From NCBI GenBank assembly GCA_022614965.1, contig JAKEHO010000096.1:1-64000 (forward strand): a stretch of DNA of 64,000 nucleotides, in the 5' to 3' direction. Numbering within the stretch: the first letter of the stretch is position 1; the number at the start of each line of letters is the position of its first letter. The translations under genes and the position numbers were made by a program. Source of the stretch: Gammaproteobacteria bacterium (GTDB lineage: Bacteria > Pseudomonadota > Gammaproteobacteria > JAKEHO01). The notes beneath the pieces are model-generated. The model saw nothing but the letters and a program-made list of their open reading frames with translations, was not told where the DNA came from and searched no databases. Shown here piece after piece: positions 25,497 to 38,809 of the stretch.

Positions 25497-26838
25497 CGCC
25501 GTTACAAGCATACCGGGCGGACTGGCGGGCCTCGGAAAGCTGACAGAGCTCCGACAGCGATTGCTGTTCGTGCTGGTGGCTCTGCTTGTTTTCCGCATCT
25601 GTACCCATATTCCTGTCCCGGGGATCAACCCTGTCGCCCTGACGGAATTATTTAACCAGCAGCGCGGCGGCATTCTGGACATGTTTAACATGTTTTCCGG
25701 TGGAGCACTGGAGCGCTTCTCGATAGTAGCACTGGGAATCATGCCTTACATCTCCGCATCCATCATCATGCAGCTATTAACCCACGTGCATCCAGCACTG
25801 GAGCAGCTTAGAAAGGAAGGCGAGGCGGGCCGACGCAAAATTACGCAATATACCCGCTATGGCACGGTGCTCTTGGCGGCGTTCCAAGCGCTCGGGGTAG
25901 CGATCGCGCTTGAGGGCCAGCAGGCCGCGGGGCAGGCGATCGTCATCGATCCCGGGATTGGATTTCGTATAACGGCGGTCACTACGCTGGTAACGGGCAC
26001 CCTGTTTCTTATGTGGCTCGGGGAACAGGTGACCGAGCGCGGTGTAGGCAACGGTATTTCAATGCTGATCTTCGCTGGCATTGTCGCAGGGCTACCGCGT
26101 GCCGTAGGGGGAACGCTGGAGTTATCGCGAACAGGCGAGATGAACGTACTCATGGTGCTGGCGTTATTTGTTTTGGCTATATTCGTGACTGGGTTTGTTG
26201 TTTTTGTTGAGCGGGGACAGCGACGGATAACAGTTAACTATGCCAAACGGCAGGTGGGGCGAAAGCTGTATGGTGGCCAGTCGAGTTACATCCCGCTAAA
26301 ACTCAATATGTCTGGCGTCATTCCGCCGATTTTTGCTTCAAGCATTATTCTATTTCCTGCAACCCTTGGCGGCTGGTTCGGGACTGCCGAGGGACTAGGA
26401 TGGTTGCGCGATATTTCCAACACCCTTTCGCCCGGCCAACCACTGTACGTTATAGGTTATGCGGCCGCCATTGTGTTTTTCTGTTTCTTCTATACAGCGA
26501 TCGTTTTTAATCCCAAAGAGACTGCGGATAATTTAAAAAAGTCTGGCGCATTTATTCCCGGCATGCGCCCCGGCGAGCAAACCGCCCGTTATATCGATGG
26601 TATTATGACCCGGCTGACGTTCGCAGGTGCAATTTATATCACGTCAGTCTGTCTCTTGCCTGAGTTCTTAATCTTGAAATACAGCGTACCGTTTTATTTT
26701 GGTGGAACGTCGCTTCTGATTATCGTTGTGGTCGTGATGGATTTTATGGCGCAGGTGCAGGCACATTTGATGTCCCATCAGTACGAGGGTTTGTTGAGAA
26801 AGGCAAACCTCAAGACGCATGGCAGGCGAGCGGTATAG
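25486..26838 (+). CDS. secY: preprotein translocase subunit SecY
   Basis: 450 aa polytopic membrane protein; [17 protein letters not shown]; overlaps rplO by 11 nt. Confidence 0.98.
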   Translation: MANSAVTSIPGGLAGLGKLTELRQRLLFVLVALLVFRICTHIPVPGINPVALTELFNQQRGGILDMFNMFSGGALERFSIVALGIMPYISASIIMQLLTHVHPALEQLRKEGEAGRRKITQYTRYGTVLLAAFQALGVAIALEGQQAAGQAIVIDPGIGFRITAVTTLVTGTLFLMWLGEQVTERGVGNGISMLIFAGIVAGLPRAVGGTLELSRTGEMNVLMVLALFVLAIFVTGFVVFVERGQRRITVNYAKRQVGRKLYGGQSSYIPLKLNMSGVIPPIFASSIILFPATLGGWFGTAEGLGWLRDISNTLSPGQPLYVIGYAAAIVFFCFFYTAIVFNPKETADNLKKSGAFIPGMRPGEQTARYIDGIMTRLTFAGAIYITSVCLLPEFLILKYSVPFYFGGTSLLIIVVVVMDFMAQVQAHLMSHQYEGLLRKANLKTHGRRAV

Positions 26839-26853
26839 TGCGGAAGAGATCCT

Positions 26854-26967
26854 ATGAAGGTAAGAGCGTCAGTTAAAAAGATATGCCGTAACTGTAAGAT
26901 TGTTCGGCGCAATGGCGTGGTGCGGGTGATCTGCAAGGAGGCCCGCCATAAGCAGCGTCAAGGTTAA
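26854..26967 (+). CDS. rpmJ: 50S ribosomal protein L36
   Basis: 37-aa ORF absent from supplied track: [37 protein letters not shown] with C-x2-C...C...H zinc ligands; between secY and rpsM. Confidence 0.96.
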   Translation: MKVRASVKKICRNCKIVRRNGVVRVICKEARHKQRQG

Positions 26968-26986
26968 CTATTTGAATTGTAACGGA

Positions 26987-27003
26987 GAATATTTATAATA
27001 TTC
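26987..27003 (+). promoter_or_regulatory. small AT-rich inverted repeat upstream of rpsM
   Basis: GAATATT-TAT-AATATTC perfect 7-bp arms in rpmJ-rpsM spacer; function unknown. Confidence 0.25.
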
Positions 27004-27034
27004 GGTCTTTGGACGGGGTAGGGGAAACCAATCT

Positions 27035-27391
27035 ATGGCTCGAATCGCTGGCGTCAATATACCAGTGAATAAGCATGCGGAGATCGCGCTGATGTATATC
27101 TATGGGATCGGGCGGTCTCGTGCGCGGGCTATCTGTAACGCGGCAGGCGTCAAACCAGATGCCAAGATCAGGAATTTAACCGAGGGTGAGCTGGATCTTC
27201 TGCGGAATGAAGTTAGCAAGTATGCAGTTGAGGGCGATCTGCGGCGTGAGGTTTCAATGAGCATCAAGCGCCTAATGGATCTCGGTTGCTACAGGGGTCT
27301 GCGCCACCGTCGTGGTCTGCCAGTTCGCGGGCAGCGAACACGGACCAATGCCCGCACCCGTAAAGGGCCGCGCCGGATCATCCGCAAGTAG
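27035..27391 (+). CDS. rpsM: 30S ribosomal protein S13
   Basis: [51 protein letters not shown]. Confidence 0.98.
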   Translation: MARIAGVNIPVNKHAEIALMYIYGIGRSRARAICNAAGVKPDAKIRNLTEGELDLLRNEVSKYAVEGDLRREVSMSIKRLMDLGCYRGLRHRRGLPVRGQRTRTNARTRKGPRRIIRK

Positions 27392-27409
27392 TGGAAACGT
27401 TGGACCGTT

Positions 27410-27799
27410 ATGGCAAAAGCATCCGCTAGAAGTCGAAAACGCGTCAAGAAGACTGTTGTCGATGGGGTCGCCCATATTCACGCGTCGTTCAATAATACGA
27501 TGATTACGATTACTGACCGGCAGGGCAACACACTGGCCTGGGCAACCGCCGGGGGTAGCGGATTTCGTGGATCCCGCAAGAGCACACCATTTGCTGCTCA
27601 GGTCGCAGCCGAAAAGGTCAGTGCCGTCGCAGCAGGTTTCGGCATGAAGAATTTGGAGGTCTTCATTAGGGGCCCTGGCCCGGGCAGGGAGTCGGCCGTT
27701 CGGACGCTAAACGCACGCGGGTTCAAGATCACGAATATTACCGATGTCACGCCGATCCCTCATAACGGTTGTCGTCCTCCCAAGCGGCGTCGAGTTTAG
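27410..27799 (+). CDS. rpsK: 30S ribosomal protein S11
   Basis: [48 protein letters not shown]. Confidence 0.98.
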   Translation: MAKASARSRKRVKKTVVDGVAHIHASFNNTMITITDRQGNTLAWATAGGSGFRGSRKSTPFAAQVAAEKVSAVAAGFGMKNLEVFIRGPGPGRESAVRTLNARGFKITNITDVTPIPHNGCRPPKRRRV

Positions 27800-27811
27800 A
27801 GAGCGCTACCT

Positions 27812-28432
27812 GTGGCAAGATATCTAGGTCCGAAATGCAAACTCAGTCGCCGAGAAGGTGTTGATCTGCTGCTGAAGAGCCGGGCACGCGCACTGGAATC
27901 AAAATGCCAGATCGATAAGGTGCCGGGGCAACAAGGCGGACGGCAACGGCGCCTTTCGGACTACGCACTGCAGCTGCGCGAAAAGCAAAAATTACGTCGC
28001 ATGTACGGGGTCCTGGAACGTCAGTTCCGAAACTACTACAAGGAGGCAGCGAGACACAAAGGCTCGACCGGTGAAAACCTCCTGAGGCTCTTGGAGTGCC
28101 GTCTGGATAACGTTGTTTATCGTATGGGTCTGGGTAGTACCCGTAACGAAGCACGGCAGCTAGTGAGCCATAAGGCGATTCAAGTCAATGGTCAGTGCGT
28201 CAATATTCCTTCTTTCCAGGTTAAACCCGCGGACGTCATCGCGGTGCGGGAAAGGTGCAAAAAGCAATCGCGTATCCAGGATTCAGTGGCGGTAGCGGAG
28301 CAGTACGGTTTTCCAGAGTGGATTGAAGTCAATGCAAGTAAGATGGAGGGCGTAGTCAAGTCCATCCCCGAACGGAGCGATCTGCCGCCGGACATTAATG
28401 AGCAGCTTGTTGTAGAACTCTACTCCAAGTGA
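27812..28432 (+). CDS. rpsD: 30S ribosomal protein S4
   Basis: [26 protein letters not shown] start. Confidence 0.97.
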   Translation: MARYLGPKCKLSRREGVDLLLKSRARALESKCQIDKVPGQQGGRQRRLSDYALQLREKQKLRRMYGVLERQFRNYYKEAARHKGSTGENLLRLLECRLDNVVYRMGLGSTRNEARQLVSHKAIQVNGQCVNIPSFQVKPADVIAVRERCKKQSRIQDSVAVAEQYGFPEWIEVNASKMEGVVKSIPERSDLPPDINEQLVVELYSK

Positions 28433-28454
28433 GCTTACTAGAGGGTTAAATTAC

Positions 28455-29480
28455 ATGCAGGTACCTGTTACTGAATTACTTAAGCCACGCCGCGTCGATG
28501 TAGAGCCGGTCAATGAGCGTTGCGCAAGGATCACGATTGAACCCCTCGATAGAGGCTTCGGATACACACTCGGCAATGCGTTACGCCGAGTTCTTTTGTC
28601 TTCCATGTCGGGTTGCGCAGTTGTTGAGGTTGAAATCAAGGATGTACTGCACGAGTACACTACGATCGAGGGTGTCCAGGAAGATGTGACGGACATTCTC
28701 TTGAATCTCAAGGGATTGGCGATACGCATGCACGCAAAGAACGAAGCCACGTTGACACTGAACAAGCGAGGTCCGGGGCAGGTGCGTGCGAGTGACATTA
28801 CGCTGGACCACGACGTCGAGATCGCCAACCCGGACCATGTGATTGCCAATCTCACCAAGGCTGGCGAATTGAATCTGACTATGAAGGTTATGCGCGGACG
28901 TGGTTACCAGCCCGCGGTCGTAGGGACGGCCAGTGATGAGGATCGGGCGATCGGCAGGCTAAAGCTCGATGCATCCTTTAGTCCAATTCGCCGGGTGTCG
29001 TATGAGGTGCAAAGTGCCCGCGTAGAGCAGCGAACTGACCTCGATAAGTTGATCATTGAGCTTGAGACCAACGGGACGATAGACCCGGAAGATGCGGTAC
29101 GGAAGGCGGCAGCCGTTCTCCAGAAGCAGTTGTCGGTGTTTGTCGATCTGGAGGCCCACGAACAGGCGATTCAAGCTACCGCCGCTGAACCGGAGATCGA
29201 TCCTATCCTGCTGCGTCCAGTGGACGATCTCGAGCTAACGGTTCGATCGGCCAATTGCTTGAAGGCCGAGAGTATCTATTACATCGGTGATCTCATCCAG
29301 CGCACGGAGGTCGAACTGTTGAAGACGCCCAATCTGGGCAAAAAGTCTCTCACTGAGATTAAGGATGTGCTTGCGTCTCGCGGCTTGTCCCTTGGCATGC
29401 GCCTGGAGAAGTGGCCTCCTCCTGGGTTGTATGACGACGATAATTCAAAGCCTTCTGCCGGCCTGCTGGGGAGTCGTTAA
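28455..29480 (+). CDS. rpoA: DNA-directed RNA polymerase subunit alpha
   Basis: [23 protein letters not shown]; alpha-[38 protein letters not shown]. Confidence 0.98.
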   Translation: MQVPVTELLKPRRVDVEPVNERCARITIEPLDRGFGYTLGNALRRVLLSSMSGCAVVEVEIKDVLHEYTTIEGVQEDVTDILLNLKGLAIRMHAKNEATLTLNKRGPGQVRASDITLDHDVEIANPDHVIANLTKAGELNLTMKVMRGRGYQPAVVGTASDEDRAIGRLKLDASFSPIRRVSYEVQSARVEQRTDLDKLIIELETNGTIDPEDAVRKAAAVLQKQLSVFVDLEAHEQAIQATAAEPEIDPILLRPVDDLELTVRSANCLKAESIYYIGDLIQRTEVELLKTPNLGKKSLTEIKDVLASRGLSLGMRLEKWPPPGLYDDDNSKPSAGLLGSR

Positions 29481-29492
29481 ACAGGAGATCGA

Positions 29493-29891
29493 ATGCGTCA
29501 TTCGTTTAGCGGAAGAAAATTCAGCCGTACTAGCAGCCACCGTCGAGCAATGTTTCGCAATATGACGGTGTCGTTAATGCGGCACGAGCTGATTAGCACG
29601 ACGTTGACTAAGGCGAAGGAACTCCGTCGCATTGCTGAGCCGCTGATCACAATGGCCAAGAACGATTGCCTCGCGAATCGACGTCTGGCCTTTTCCAGGC
29701 TGCGGGATCGGGATATTGTTACTAAGCTCTTCACTGAACTTGGGCCACGTTATAAGGAGCGGCCGGGCGGTTACCTTCGCATATTGAAAAGCGGGTACAG
29801 ATCCGGTGACAGTGCGTCAATGGCCATCGTGGAGATGGTCGACCGACCAATCTCAAAGAGCAGTGACAAGGGAGAAAATGCTAGTGCATAA
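29493..29891 (+). CDS. rplQ: 50S ribosomal protein L17
   Basis: [46 protein letters not shown]. Confidence 0.98.
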   Translation: MRHSFSGRKFSRTSSHRRAMFRNMTVSLMRHELISTTLTKAKELRRIAEPLITMAKNDCLANRRLAFSRLRDRDIVTKLFTELGPRYKERPGGYLRILKSGYRSGDSASMAIVEMVDRPISKSSDKGENASA

Positions 29892-29914
29892 GGCAGCTAA
29901 TGTGTCGTTTTTTT

Positions 29915-29942
29915 GAAAAACCGGGCTTGCCCGGTTTTTTTT
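29915..29942 (+). terminator. intrinsic terminator after rplQ
   Basis: AAAAACCGGGC-TT-GCCCGGTTTTTTTT. Confidence 0.9.
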
Positions 29943-29972
29943 CATTATGAACTATCGCAGCGACACAAACCT

Positions 29973-30698
29973 ATGATCGTCCTGGTGACGGATTTTGGCT
30001 TAGTGGGACCCTATGTTGGCCAGATGCAGAGTGTGTTATTGCAGAACGCGGCAGGGGTGCCTATCGTCAGTCTATTTGCTGATGCACCAAAGCATAATCC
30101 GCGCGCGACTGCCTACCTATTAGCAGCCTACGTGCGTGATTTTCCCGAGGGCAGCGTATTTCTGTGCGTGGTGGACCCGGGCGTGGGGAGTGCGGTGCAA
30201 AGATCCCTCATCATGAAGGCGGATAACCGCTGGTTTGTGGGCCCTGAGAATGGGCTATTTGCTATCGTGGCAAGGCGCGGGAGGGATCTCGAATGCTGGG
30301 AGATTCAATGGCGGCCCAAGCACCTTTCATCCAGTTTTCATGGTCGGGATCTTTATGCGCCGGTTGCCGCGCGTATTGCAAGGGGTGAGACACCGCCCGG
30401 CACGCGCATACTCTTTCCACATCGTTATGATTGGCCCGATGACCTGCCTGAAGTCATCTATATCGATCACTTTGGAAATGCCATGACTGGACTTCGTGCC
30501 TGCACTCTCGCAGACGACGCAAGCATTTCGCTAGGCCAACGACTGCTGGTGCATGCACGCACATTTTCTGACGTACCTGTCGGTCAGGGTTTCTGGTATG
30601 AAAATGCGAATGGCTTGGTTGAAATCGCGGTGAACCAGGGACGAGCGGATGATGCACTCGGTTTAAAGATAGGGGATCCGGTGGGCCTGAAAAAATAG
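29973..30698 (+). CDS. SAM hydroxide adenosyltransferase (DUF62 / chlorinase-fluorinase superfamily)
   Basis: MIVLVTDFGLVGPYVGQMQSVLLQ; VVDPGVGSAVQR; FVGPENGLF; DHFGNAMTGL; ORF trimmed to ATG 29973. Confidence 0.85.
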   Translation: MIVLVTDFGLVGPYVGQMQSVLLQNAAGVPIVSLFADAPKHNPRATAYLLAAYVRDFPEGSVFLCVVDPGVGSAVQRSLIMKADNRWFVGPENGLFAIVARRGRDLECWEIQWRPKHLSSSFHGRDLYAPVAARIARGETPPGTRILFPHRYDWPDDLPEVIYIDHFGNAMTGLRACTLADDASISLGQRLLVHARTFSDVPVGQGFWYENANGLVEIAVNQGRADDALGLKIGDPVGLKK

Positions 30699-30741
30699 GA
30701 GGCACTTCCTCAAACCCTGTGGTTTCCGCGTCAGTGTTTCC

Positions 30742-32187
30742 CTACGAGGATGGGCCTTTGAGTTTCTTTCTCAATAAGGTATTGACCTGCTGCGGGTTTG
30801 CCTTGCCGCGGGACTTCTTCAATATCTGTCCGACAAAATGACCAAACAATTTTTCCTTCCCGCTTCTGTATTGCGCCAGTTGCTCAGCATTTTCTTCGAG
30901 CACTTCGTCGATGAATCGCTCGATGGCTCTTGTATCGGTGACCTGCTTGAGTCCCTTTGCTGCGATGATCGCGTCTGCGTCTCCCTCGCTCCTCCACATC
31001 GCCTCGAATACCTCCTTTGCAATCTTTCCGGAGATGGTGTTATCGGCAATCCGCGCCATTAATGCGCCAACCATCGTGGGCGATACCGGGCTTTCCGTGA
31101 TCGATTTACCTTCCTTGTTTAGTGCACCTAGCAGATCACCCATTACCCAATTTGCACATAACTTCGGATCGGATCCAGATGCCCTTACCGTCGCTTCATA
31201 GAAATCCGCCAGCTCACGACTTGAGCTCAGCACGCCAGCATCGTATGCCGAGAGATCATAATCAGCCATAAATCGCAGCTTTTTCTGCCGTGGCAATTCA
31301 GGTAGTTCAGCTCGGACGCTTTCAATATAGCGCTCGTCTAGCTCGAGCGGGAGGAGATCAGGATCCGGGAAATAACGGTAATCATTCGCTTCCTCCTTGC
31401 CCCGCATCGAACGGGTCTCATTCTTGTTCGCATCATAAAGCCGTGTCTCTTGCAGGATGCGCTCTCCTGCTTCAAGCATATCAATCTGCCGCTGCAACTC
31501 GTAGTTGATGGCACGCTCGACGAATCGGAAAGAGTTTAGATTTTTCAATTCGGCTCGTGTCCCGAAAGCCGTTGCACCTTTCGGGCGCACTGATACGTTG
31601 GCGTCGCAACGGAATGAACCTTCCTGCATGTTAGCATCGGAGATCTCGAGATAGCGCACCAGTGTGTGGATCGTCTTCATGTAGGCGATTGCCTCCTTTG
31701 CCGAGCGCATGTCGGGTTCGGAGACGATCTCAAGAAGCGGTGTTCCGGCCCGGTTGAGATCGATCCCCGACATGGAAGCAAAGCCTTCGTGCACCGATTT
31801 GCCAGCATCCTCCTCGAGGTGGGCACGCGTCACGCCAATGATTTTTGGTTCCTCGCCATCGGCTTGGATCTCTACGTATCCTCTGGACACGATGGGGAGT
31901 TCGTACTGACTGATCTGGTAGCCCTTGGGGAGATCAGGGTAAAAATAGTTCTTGCGGGCGAATACGGAACGTCGAGCGATTGTGGCGTCGATAGCCAGCC
32001 CCAATTTGATGGCCATGCGCACGGCTTCTTCGTTCAACACGGGTAGAACGCCCGGGAGCCCCACATCCACGTCGCACGCCTGCGTATTCGCCTCGGCCCC
32101 GTACCTCGTTGAGGCGCCTGAGAAAATCTTGCTTTTGGTTGCGAGTTGTACGTGTATCTCTAGCCCGATCACCGGTTCCCAGTCCAT
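30742..32187 (-). CDS. gatB: Asp-tRNA(Asn)/Glu-tRNA(Gln) amidotransferase subunit B
   Basis: [41 protein letters not shown]; trimmed to ATG at 32187. Confidence 0.96.
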   Translation of the reverse strand: MDWEPVIGLEIHVQLATKSKIFSGASTRYGAEANTQACDVDVGLPGVLPVLNEEAVRMAIKLGLAIDATIARRSVFARKNYFYPDLPKGYQISQYELPIVSRGYVEIQADGEEPKIIGVTRAHLEEDAGKSVHEGFASMSGIDLNRAGTPLLEIVSEPDMRSAKEAIAYMKTIHTLVRYLEISDANMQEGSFRCDANVSVRPKGATAFGTRAELKNLNSFRFVERAINYELQRQIDMLEAGERILQETRLYDANKNETRSMRGKEEANDYRYFPDPDLLPLELDERYIESVRAELPELPRQKKLRFMADYDLSAYDAGVLSSSRELADFYEATVRASGSDPKLCANWVMGDLLGALNKEGKSITESPVSPTMVGALMARIADNTISGKIAKEVFEAMWRSEGDADAIIAAKGLKQVTDTRAIERFIDEVLEENAEQLAQYRSGKEKLFGHFVGQILKKSRGKANPQQVNTLLRKKLKGPSS

Positions 32188-32298
32188 GACCCACACCTCT
32201 TTTTTGTGGTGCAGCACACCGCTTAAGGATGCCATCTGTGTACAGGGAATGCACGTCCGGCGGTGCGGTAGGGATAGGTGTTCGCCCGTGGCGACACG

Positions 32299-33780
32299 TC
32301 AACTAAAGCCTTCCGGCCGCATCCGATGCCATTCAGTCTCCTGCTGAAAGCGGTGGGCTACGTTGCAAAGACGTGCCTCAGAAAAATAGTTCCCGATAAT
32401 CTGCAAGCCAACGGGTAGCCCGCCGACGAAACCGACTGGCATCGATAGGCCTGGTAATCCAGCGAGGTTTACCGAAACCGTATAGATGTCAGAGAGGTAC
32501 ATCGTCACGGGGTCATCTGTCTTCTCGCCCAGTTTAAATGCTACAGTCGGCGAGGTTGGTCCAACGATCAGATCCACGTCCTCAAACGCTTTCTTGAAGT
32601 CCTCACTGATGAGGCGACGTATCTGCTGCGCTTTTAGATAATAAGCATCGTAGTAGCCGGCTGATAATGCATAGGTGCCAATCATGATCCTGCGTTTAAC
32701 TTCGGCACCGAAGCCTTCACCGCGGGAGCGGCAATACAGATCCGCAAGGTCTCTCGGATCTTTGCATCGATACCCGTAGCGTACGCCATCATATCGCGCT
32801 AAGTTGGAAGAACACTCTGCGGGGGCGACGACGTAGTATGCTGGTATCGAAAGATGGGTGTTGGGCAGACTGATCGTACGGGCTTTAGCGCCCAGTGTTT
32901 CAAAGACCTTGATAGCAGCGTCGATAAGTGCCTGGATTTCACTATCGACGCCCTCACCGAAATATTCTTTGGGTAGCCCGATGGTCAGGCCCTGAATGTC
33001 ATCGTTAAGGCGGGCTGTGTAATCTGGAACGGGACGATCGACAGAGGTAGAATCACGTTTATCGAAGCCCGCCATGACCTTCAGCAGCATCGCAATGTCT
33101 TCGGCGGTGTGCGCCATTGGGCCACCCTGGTCCAGACTTGATGCGAAGGCAATCATTCCGTAGCGGGAAACCCGGCCATAGGTCGGCTTGAGACCTGTGA
33201 TGCCACACAGGGAAGCCGGTTGGCGGATGGACCCCCCTGTGTCGGTGCCAGTGGCTGCCGGGGCAATCTGGGCAGCAATGGCGCACGCAGATCCTCCTGA
33301 TGAGCCACCGGGGACCCTCTCGGGGTCCCAAGGGTTCTTTACCGGGCCGTAGTAACTCGTCTCATTAGACGAGCCCATGGCAAACTCATCCATATTCGTC
33401 TTCCCTAGCATCACCATCCCGGCGTCATGCATATGTTCGATCAGGGTGGCGTTATATGGGGCAATAAAAGAGTCGAGCATACGAGATCCACAGGCAGTCT
33501 TTACGCCGAGCGTGCAAAAAATGTCTTTATGGGCAATGGGCAAGCCCGTTAATGGTCCACCTTGGCCGGATTTTAGCCGTCTGTCAGCAGCCTTTGCCTG
33601 GGCTAGCGCATGCTCACGTGTGATCGTTGTAAAGCAATTGAGTATGGGGTTGAATCGTTCGATGCGATCGAGAAATACGCGCGTCAGTTCTTCACTGCTT
33701 ACAACCCGCTCATGGAGCGCTGCTGATAGTTCGGCAAGCGTCTTTTGGTGGAGATCATGTCCTGCTTGTGGGGCTGCCAC
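32299..33780 (-). CDS. gatA: Asp-tRNA(Asn)/Glu-tRNA(Gln) amidotransferase subunit A
   Basis: amidase signature [45 protein letters not shown]. Confidence 0.97.
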   Translation of the reverse strand: MAAPQAGHDLHQKTLAELSAALHERVVSSEELTRVFLDRIERFNPILNCFTTITREHALAQAKAADRRLKSGQGGPLTGLPIAHKDIFCTLGVKTACGSRMLDSFIAPYNATLIEHMHDAGMVMLGKTNMDEFAMGSSNETSYYGPVKNPWDPERVPGGSSGGSACAIAAQIAPAATGTDTGGSIRQPASLCGITGLKPTYGRVSRYGMIAFASSLDQGGPMAHTAEDIAMLLKVMAGFDKRDSTSVDRPVPDYTARLNDDIQGLTIGLPKEYFGEGVDSEIQALIDAAIKVFETLGAKARTISLPNTHLSIPAYYVVAPAECSSNLARYDGVRYGYRCKDPRDLADLYCRSRGEGFGAEVKRRIMIGTYALSAGYYDAYYLKAQQIRRLISEDFKKAFEDVDLIVGPTSPTVAFKLGEKTDDPVTMYLSDIYTVSVNLAGLPGLSMPVGFVGGLPVGLQIIGNYFSEARLCNVAHRFQQETEWHRMRPEGFS

Positions 33781-33892
33781 AGAGGTCCCTATCGATCTCG
33801 CGCCACAGCTATTTTATTATGTTGCATCATGATGGAGTTCTTCGAAGCGTCTCGAACGCGGCTTGTCCAACGATCGTGCCTGTTATTCTTTG

Positions 33893-34180
33893 TTATTCAA
33901 TGACCTTGGGTACGAGGTAATGTCCGTTCTTGACGAGCGGCGCAATACTTTGGAAGCGATCCCGTTCGTTAGTCTCCACCACCTCGTCTCTTCTAAGCCG
34001 GGCGGTGATCTCGAGCGGGTGGGCCAAAGGGAGCACCCCTTCGGTGTCTACGGTGTTCATCTGCTTCACGAGTTCGAAAATATCGGATAGGTCGCGCGCG
34101 TAGTCAGAAACCTCTTGTTCCGATAGTGCCAGCCGTGCGAGCCACGCGATCTTTTCCACATCCTTCTTTTGTAGGGACAT
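33893..34180 (-). CDS. gatC: Asp-tRNA(Asn)/Glu-tRNA(Gln) amidotransferase subunit C
   Basis: MSLQKKDVEKIAWLARLALSEQEVSDYARDLSDIFELVKQMNTVDTEGV; trimmed to ATG at 34180. Confidence 0.95.
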   Translation of the reverse strand: MSLQKKDVEKIAWLARLALSEQEVSDYARDLSDIFELVKQMNTVDTEGVLPLAHPLEITARLRRDEVVETNERDRFQSIAPLVKNGHYLVPKVIE

Positions 34181-34487
34181 AAAGACTCCGTCGTTATTGT
34201 TTGAATTTGAAAAATTTATCACAATCCATCGCTTGCCCAAAGTCCTTCCCGTTGCTACAGTAGCATTAAGCACATTCGTGGGAACAGGCCTGGGCGGGCA
34301 AATGCGCGGATCCTCAGCGTGGCCTGTTACGCGTAAAGACGCCAATCGCGTAGCGGCAGGCTTTTCTTTATTCTATATATTCTATGCTCATGTGCGACGG
34401 CGATCGTTCGGAAGGCTTGGCTCCCTGAACGGCCACGGCGCGATGGCTCATCCTCTATCATCCATTACAGGATTACAGGAAATATAA

Positions 34488-35537
<1,050 letters not shown>

Positions 35538-35585
35538 CGGGGCCTGTGCCGCGCAATTTTTCTTGAGGAGCGCATCATTAAACCG

Positions 35586-36443
35586 TTGTTCCTAAAGATC
35601 CCGGCAGCATCCTTACGCCTGGCAGTGTTCGTCATTGCCTCGGTCGTATTAATGACTATCGATCACCGCCAGCATCATGTCGAGACCGTGCGGTCAGCGC
35701 TTTCTGTGGTGGTTTACCCATTCCAATACTTGGTCAATCTTCCAGTGGAGATGGGCCAGTGGGTGGTGAATTCTCTCGTGACTCGCGAGTCTCTTTTGAA
35801 GGAAAACGCAAGGCTTCGAGAAGAACATCTTCTACTTAGCTCGAAACTTCAGAAGTTTGCTGCCCTTGAGGTGGAGAACCAACGTCTCAATGAACTCTTG
35901 GAGTCGTCTTTTAAGGTCGGCGAACGTGTGCTTGTTGCTGAGCTTCTGGCGGTGGAGCTTGAGCGCTTTCAGCGTCAGATTGTGATCAATAAAGGTAGCC
36001 GGGAGGGCGCCTTTAACGGACAGCCTGTTGTCGATGCCGCAGGCATCATGGGCCAGATTGTGCACGTTGGTCCGTTTTCTAGTACCGTGATGCTGATAAC
36101 AGATGCGAGTCACGCCATACCTGTTCAAGTGAACCGCAACGGCCTCAGGGCAGTGGCGATCGGTACAGGTGCCACCAACAACCTTGAACTAGAATATATC
36201 CCAAATAATGCGGACATCAGAGTGGGTGACCTCATCGTTTCCTCGGGGCTTGGCAGCCGATTTCCACCAGGTTACCCAGTGGGTCAGGTTACCCGCGTTG
36301 CTATAGACCCGGGAGAGCCATTTGCCAAAGTGACGGCAATACCCAGTGCAAAACTCGACCGAAGTCGCGAAGTGTTGTTAGTCTGGCCGCAGGATCAGAC
36401 AGGCGAAGTTAACCAGGCACCAGCCAATTCTGGAAAGTCTTGA
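35586..36443 (+). CDS. mreC: rod shape-determining protein MreC (start codon uncertain)
   Basis: N-terminal TM, coiled coil, ELLAVELERFQRQIVINKGSREGAFNGQPVVDAAGIMGQIVHVGPFSSTVMLITD. Confidence 0.94.
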   Translation: MFLKIPAASLRLAVFVIASVVLMTIDHRQHHVETVRSALSVVVYPFQYLVNLPVEMGQWVVNSLVTRESLLKENARLREEHLLLSSKLQKFAALEVENQRLNELLESSFKVGERVLVAELLAVELERFQRQIVINKGSREGAFNGQPVVDAAGIMGQIVHVGPFSSTVMLITDASHAIPVQVNRNGLRAVAIGTGATNNLELEYIPNNADIRVGDLIVSSGLGSRFPPGYPVGQVTRVAIDPGEPFAKVTAIPSAKLDRSREVLLVWPQDQTGEVNQAPANSGKS

Positions 36444-36928
36444 GCCTCGCAAAACGCCAGGGTAATTGGGTTATTTTGCTGAGTTTTGTGGTCGCCTTCA
36501 TGCTTGACGTCATGCCGCTGCCCGAGTGGGCCGTTGACGCCCGTCCCGCATGGATAGCGCTGGTCCTGATTTACTGGTGCATGGCCTTGCCAGAGCGTGT
36601 AGGAATTGGCATCGCCTGGGTGTTGGGGTTGCTGTTGGATGTTTTAGAGGGGACACTACTCGGCCAACATGCCCTGGGGTTGGTCGTCATCGCTTACATT
36701 ACGTTGCAGACCCACCGTCGCGTACGCGTGTTTCCTCTCTTGCAACAGGCCGTATTGGTGGGTTTGCTTTTGCTTCTCTATCTGCTCCTGGCTCTGTGGG
36801 TGATGGGCATTGTAGGCCGACCTATTGGGCAGTGGTCCTATTGGCTGCCCGCACTGACGAGTATGGTATTGTGGCCTTGGATATTTATCGTCCTTCGTGA
36901 CCTTCGCCGCAAATATAACGTTTCCTGA
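36440..36928 (+). CDS. mreD: rod shape-determining protein MreD
   Basis: polytopic 162 aa; RPAWIALVLIYWCMALPERVGIGIAWVLGLLLDVLEGTLLGQHALGL; between mreC and mrdA. Confidence 0.94.
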   Translation: MSLAKRQGNWVILLSFVVAFMLDVMPLPEWAVDARPAWIALVLIYWCMALPERVGIGIAWVLGLLLDVLEGTLLGQHALGLVVIAYITLQTHRRVRVFPLLQQAVLVGLLLLLYLLLALWVMGIVGRPIGQWSYWLPALTSMVLWPWIFIVLRDLRRKYNVS

Positions 36929-36946
36929 CATAAGCAGCAGAGTTCG

Positions 36947-38797
36947 ATGGAACGTCAGCTAGTTTTCAGAGATGTAAGTCGCGAGAGCCGCGTATTCAAG
37001 AGGCGCATCGTTATGGCTGGTGCAGTCATGGCCATACTTGTCTTATTAATTATTGCGCGGCTAATTGATTTACAACTGATTAAACATGTGCATTTCATTA
37101 CCCTGTCACACGAGAATCGAGTCAAAGTTTTACCAATCCCACCGATCCGCGGATTAATTTATAGCCGCGACGGTATCTTACTTGCGGATAATCGGCCAGC
37201 GTTTAGTCTGGAAATAATACCGGAACAGATCGATGGTATGGATGGCACGATCGCTGAGTTGACAAAAATTATTAATATCAATGTGGTTGACACTCAGCGT
37301 TTCTATAAGCTGTTACAAAAACAACGTCGTTTCGATGCCGTGCCACTGCGCTTCCGCTTGAGTGACGAAGAAGTAGCGCGTTTTTCGGTAAACCGCCATC
37401 GTTTCCCAGGGGTCGAAATCGCCGCGCGGCTTACTCGATATTATCCACTAGGGCCTTTGACGGCGCACGCCGTGGGTTATGTCGGACGTATAGACGAAAA
37501 TGATCTTGAACGTGTCGATGTCTCCAACTACAGCGGTACCATGCATATTGGGAAGCTTGGGGTAGAAAAGGCCTATGAAGACGTGCTACATGGGCGTGTG
37601 GGCTACCAACAAGTCGAAGTCAATGTACGTGGTCGCATTTTACGTGTATTGGATCGAACGCCTGCTCTGCCAGGAAAAGACCTCTTTATAAGTCTTGACG
37701 CTTCCTTGCAAACGACGGCAACCGAAGCTCTGGCTGGACGCCGCGGGGCGATTGTTGCAATTGAACCTGAAACGGGTGGTGTACTTGCCTTGATAAGTTC
37801 CCCGGCTTATGACCCGAATGCATTCGTTAACGGTATTGAACCGGAATCTTTTGATACGTTACGACGCTCGCCAGGCAGACCGCTCTTTAACCGTGCATTG
37901 CAGGGGAATTACCCACCTGGCTCCACGATTAAGCCATTTTTGGCGCTTGCTGCTCTTGAATATGGTGTAAGGGATCCAGATGAGCAGACGTGGTGTCCAG
38001 GTTGGTTCAAGCTCAAGGGGAGCAGTCTAATCTACCGTGATTGGAAGCGGGGTGGACACGGAAATACCAATCTCCCACGCGCGATTATCGAATCGTGCGA
38101 TGTGTATTTTTACAGCTTGGCCAACGACCTTGGTATTGATCGCATCACTGCGTTCTTGAACCGTTTCGGCTTAGGCAAAAAAACTGGCATCGATATCATG
38201 GGCGAAGCGGATGGCCTTATCCCCTCGCAGGACTGGAAGCTCAAAAACTGGCACCTGCCATGGTACCCGGGTGAAACCGTGATTAATGGGATCGGCCAGG
38301 GCTTTACGCTTGTCACACCGGTGCAGCTCGCATCTGCAACTGCAACGCTTAGCGCGCGTGGTAGGCACATGCAACCAAGACTCGTTATGCGTATAGAAGA
38401 CCCGATCACCTTCAGCCCAGCAGAATTGCCGGATGCCACACGGTCTTGGGTTGAGATTATTGAGAAAAATCATTGGGACCCGATCATTTCTGCAATGGTA
38501 GACGTGGTGCACGGCCCAACGGGAACTGCTCGCACCAGCGGAAGGGACGCTCCCTACCGTTTTGCGGGGAAGACTGGTACCTCGCAGCTGGTTAGTATCG
38601 ACCATGATGAGGAAAATGATGGGCATGAGTTGCCTGAAGACTTGCGTGACCATTCCTTATTTATAGGGTTTGCTCCTGCTGATGATCCGCGCATTGCCGT
38701 GGCTGTCATTGTTGAAAATGGCGGCAGCGGTAGTGCAGCTGCAGCGCCGATCGCCCGTAAACTCTTCGACCATTATCTTTCTGGATCGGGAATTTAA
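36947..38797 (+). CDS. mrdA: penicillin-binding protein 2 (transpeptidase)
   Basis: YPPGSTIKPFLALAALE (SxxK), SCD, FAGKTGTSQ (KTGT). Confidence 0.97.
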   Translation: MERQLVFRDVSRESRVFKRRIVMAGAVMAILVLLIIARLIDLQLIKHVHFITLSHENRVKVLPIPPIRGLIYSRDGILLADNRPAFSLEIIPEQIDGMDGTIAELTKIININVVDTQRFYKLLQKQRRFDAVPLRFRLSDEEVARFSVNRHRFPGVEIAARLTRYYPLGPLTAHAVGYVGRIDENDLERVDVSNYSGTMHIGKLGVEKAYEDVLHGRVGYQQVEVNVRGRILRVLDRTPALPGKDLFISLDASLQTTATEALAGRRGAIVAIEPETGGVLALISSPAYDPNAFVNGIEPESFDTLRRSPGRPLFNRALQGNYPPGSTIKPFLALAALEYGVRDPDEQTWCPGWFKLKGSSLIYRDWKRGGHGNTNLPRAIIESCDVYFYSLANDLGIDRITAFLNRFGLGKKTGIDIMGEADGLIPSQDWKLKNWHLPWYPGETVINGIGQGFTLVTPVQLASATATLSARGRHMQPRLVMRIEDPITFSPAELPDATRSWVEIIEKNHWDPIISAMVDVVHGPTGTARTSGRDAPYRFAGKTGTSQLVSIDHDEENDGHELPEDLRDHSLFIGFAPADDPRIAVAVIVENGGSGSAAAAPIARKLFDHYLSGSGI

Positions 38798-38809
38798 GAG
38801 AAACAACCG

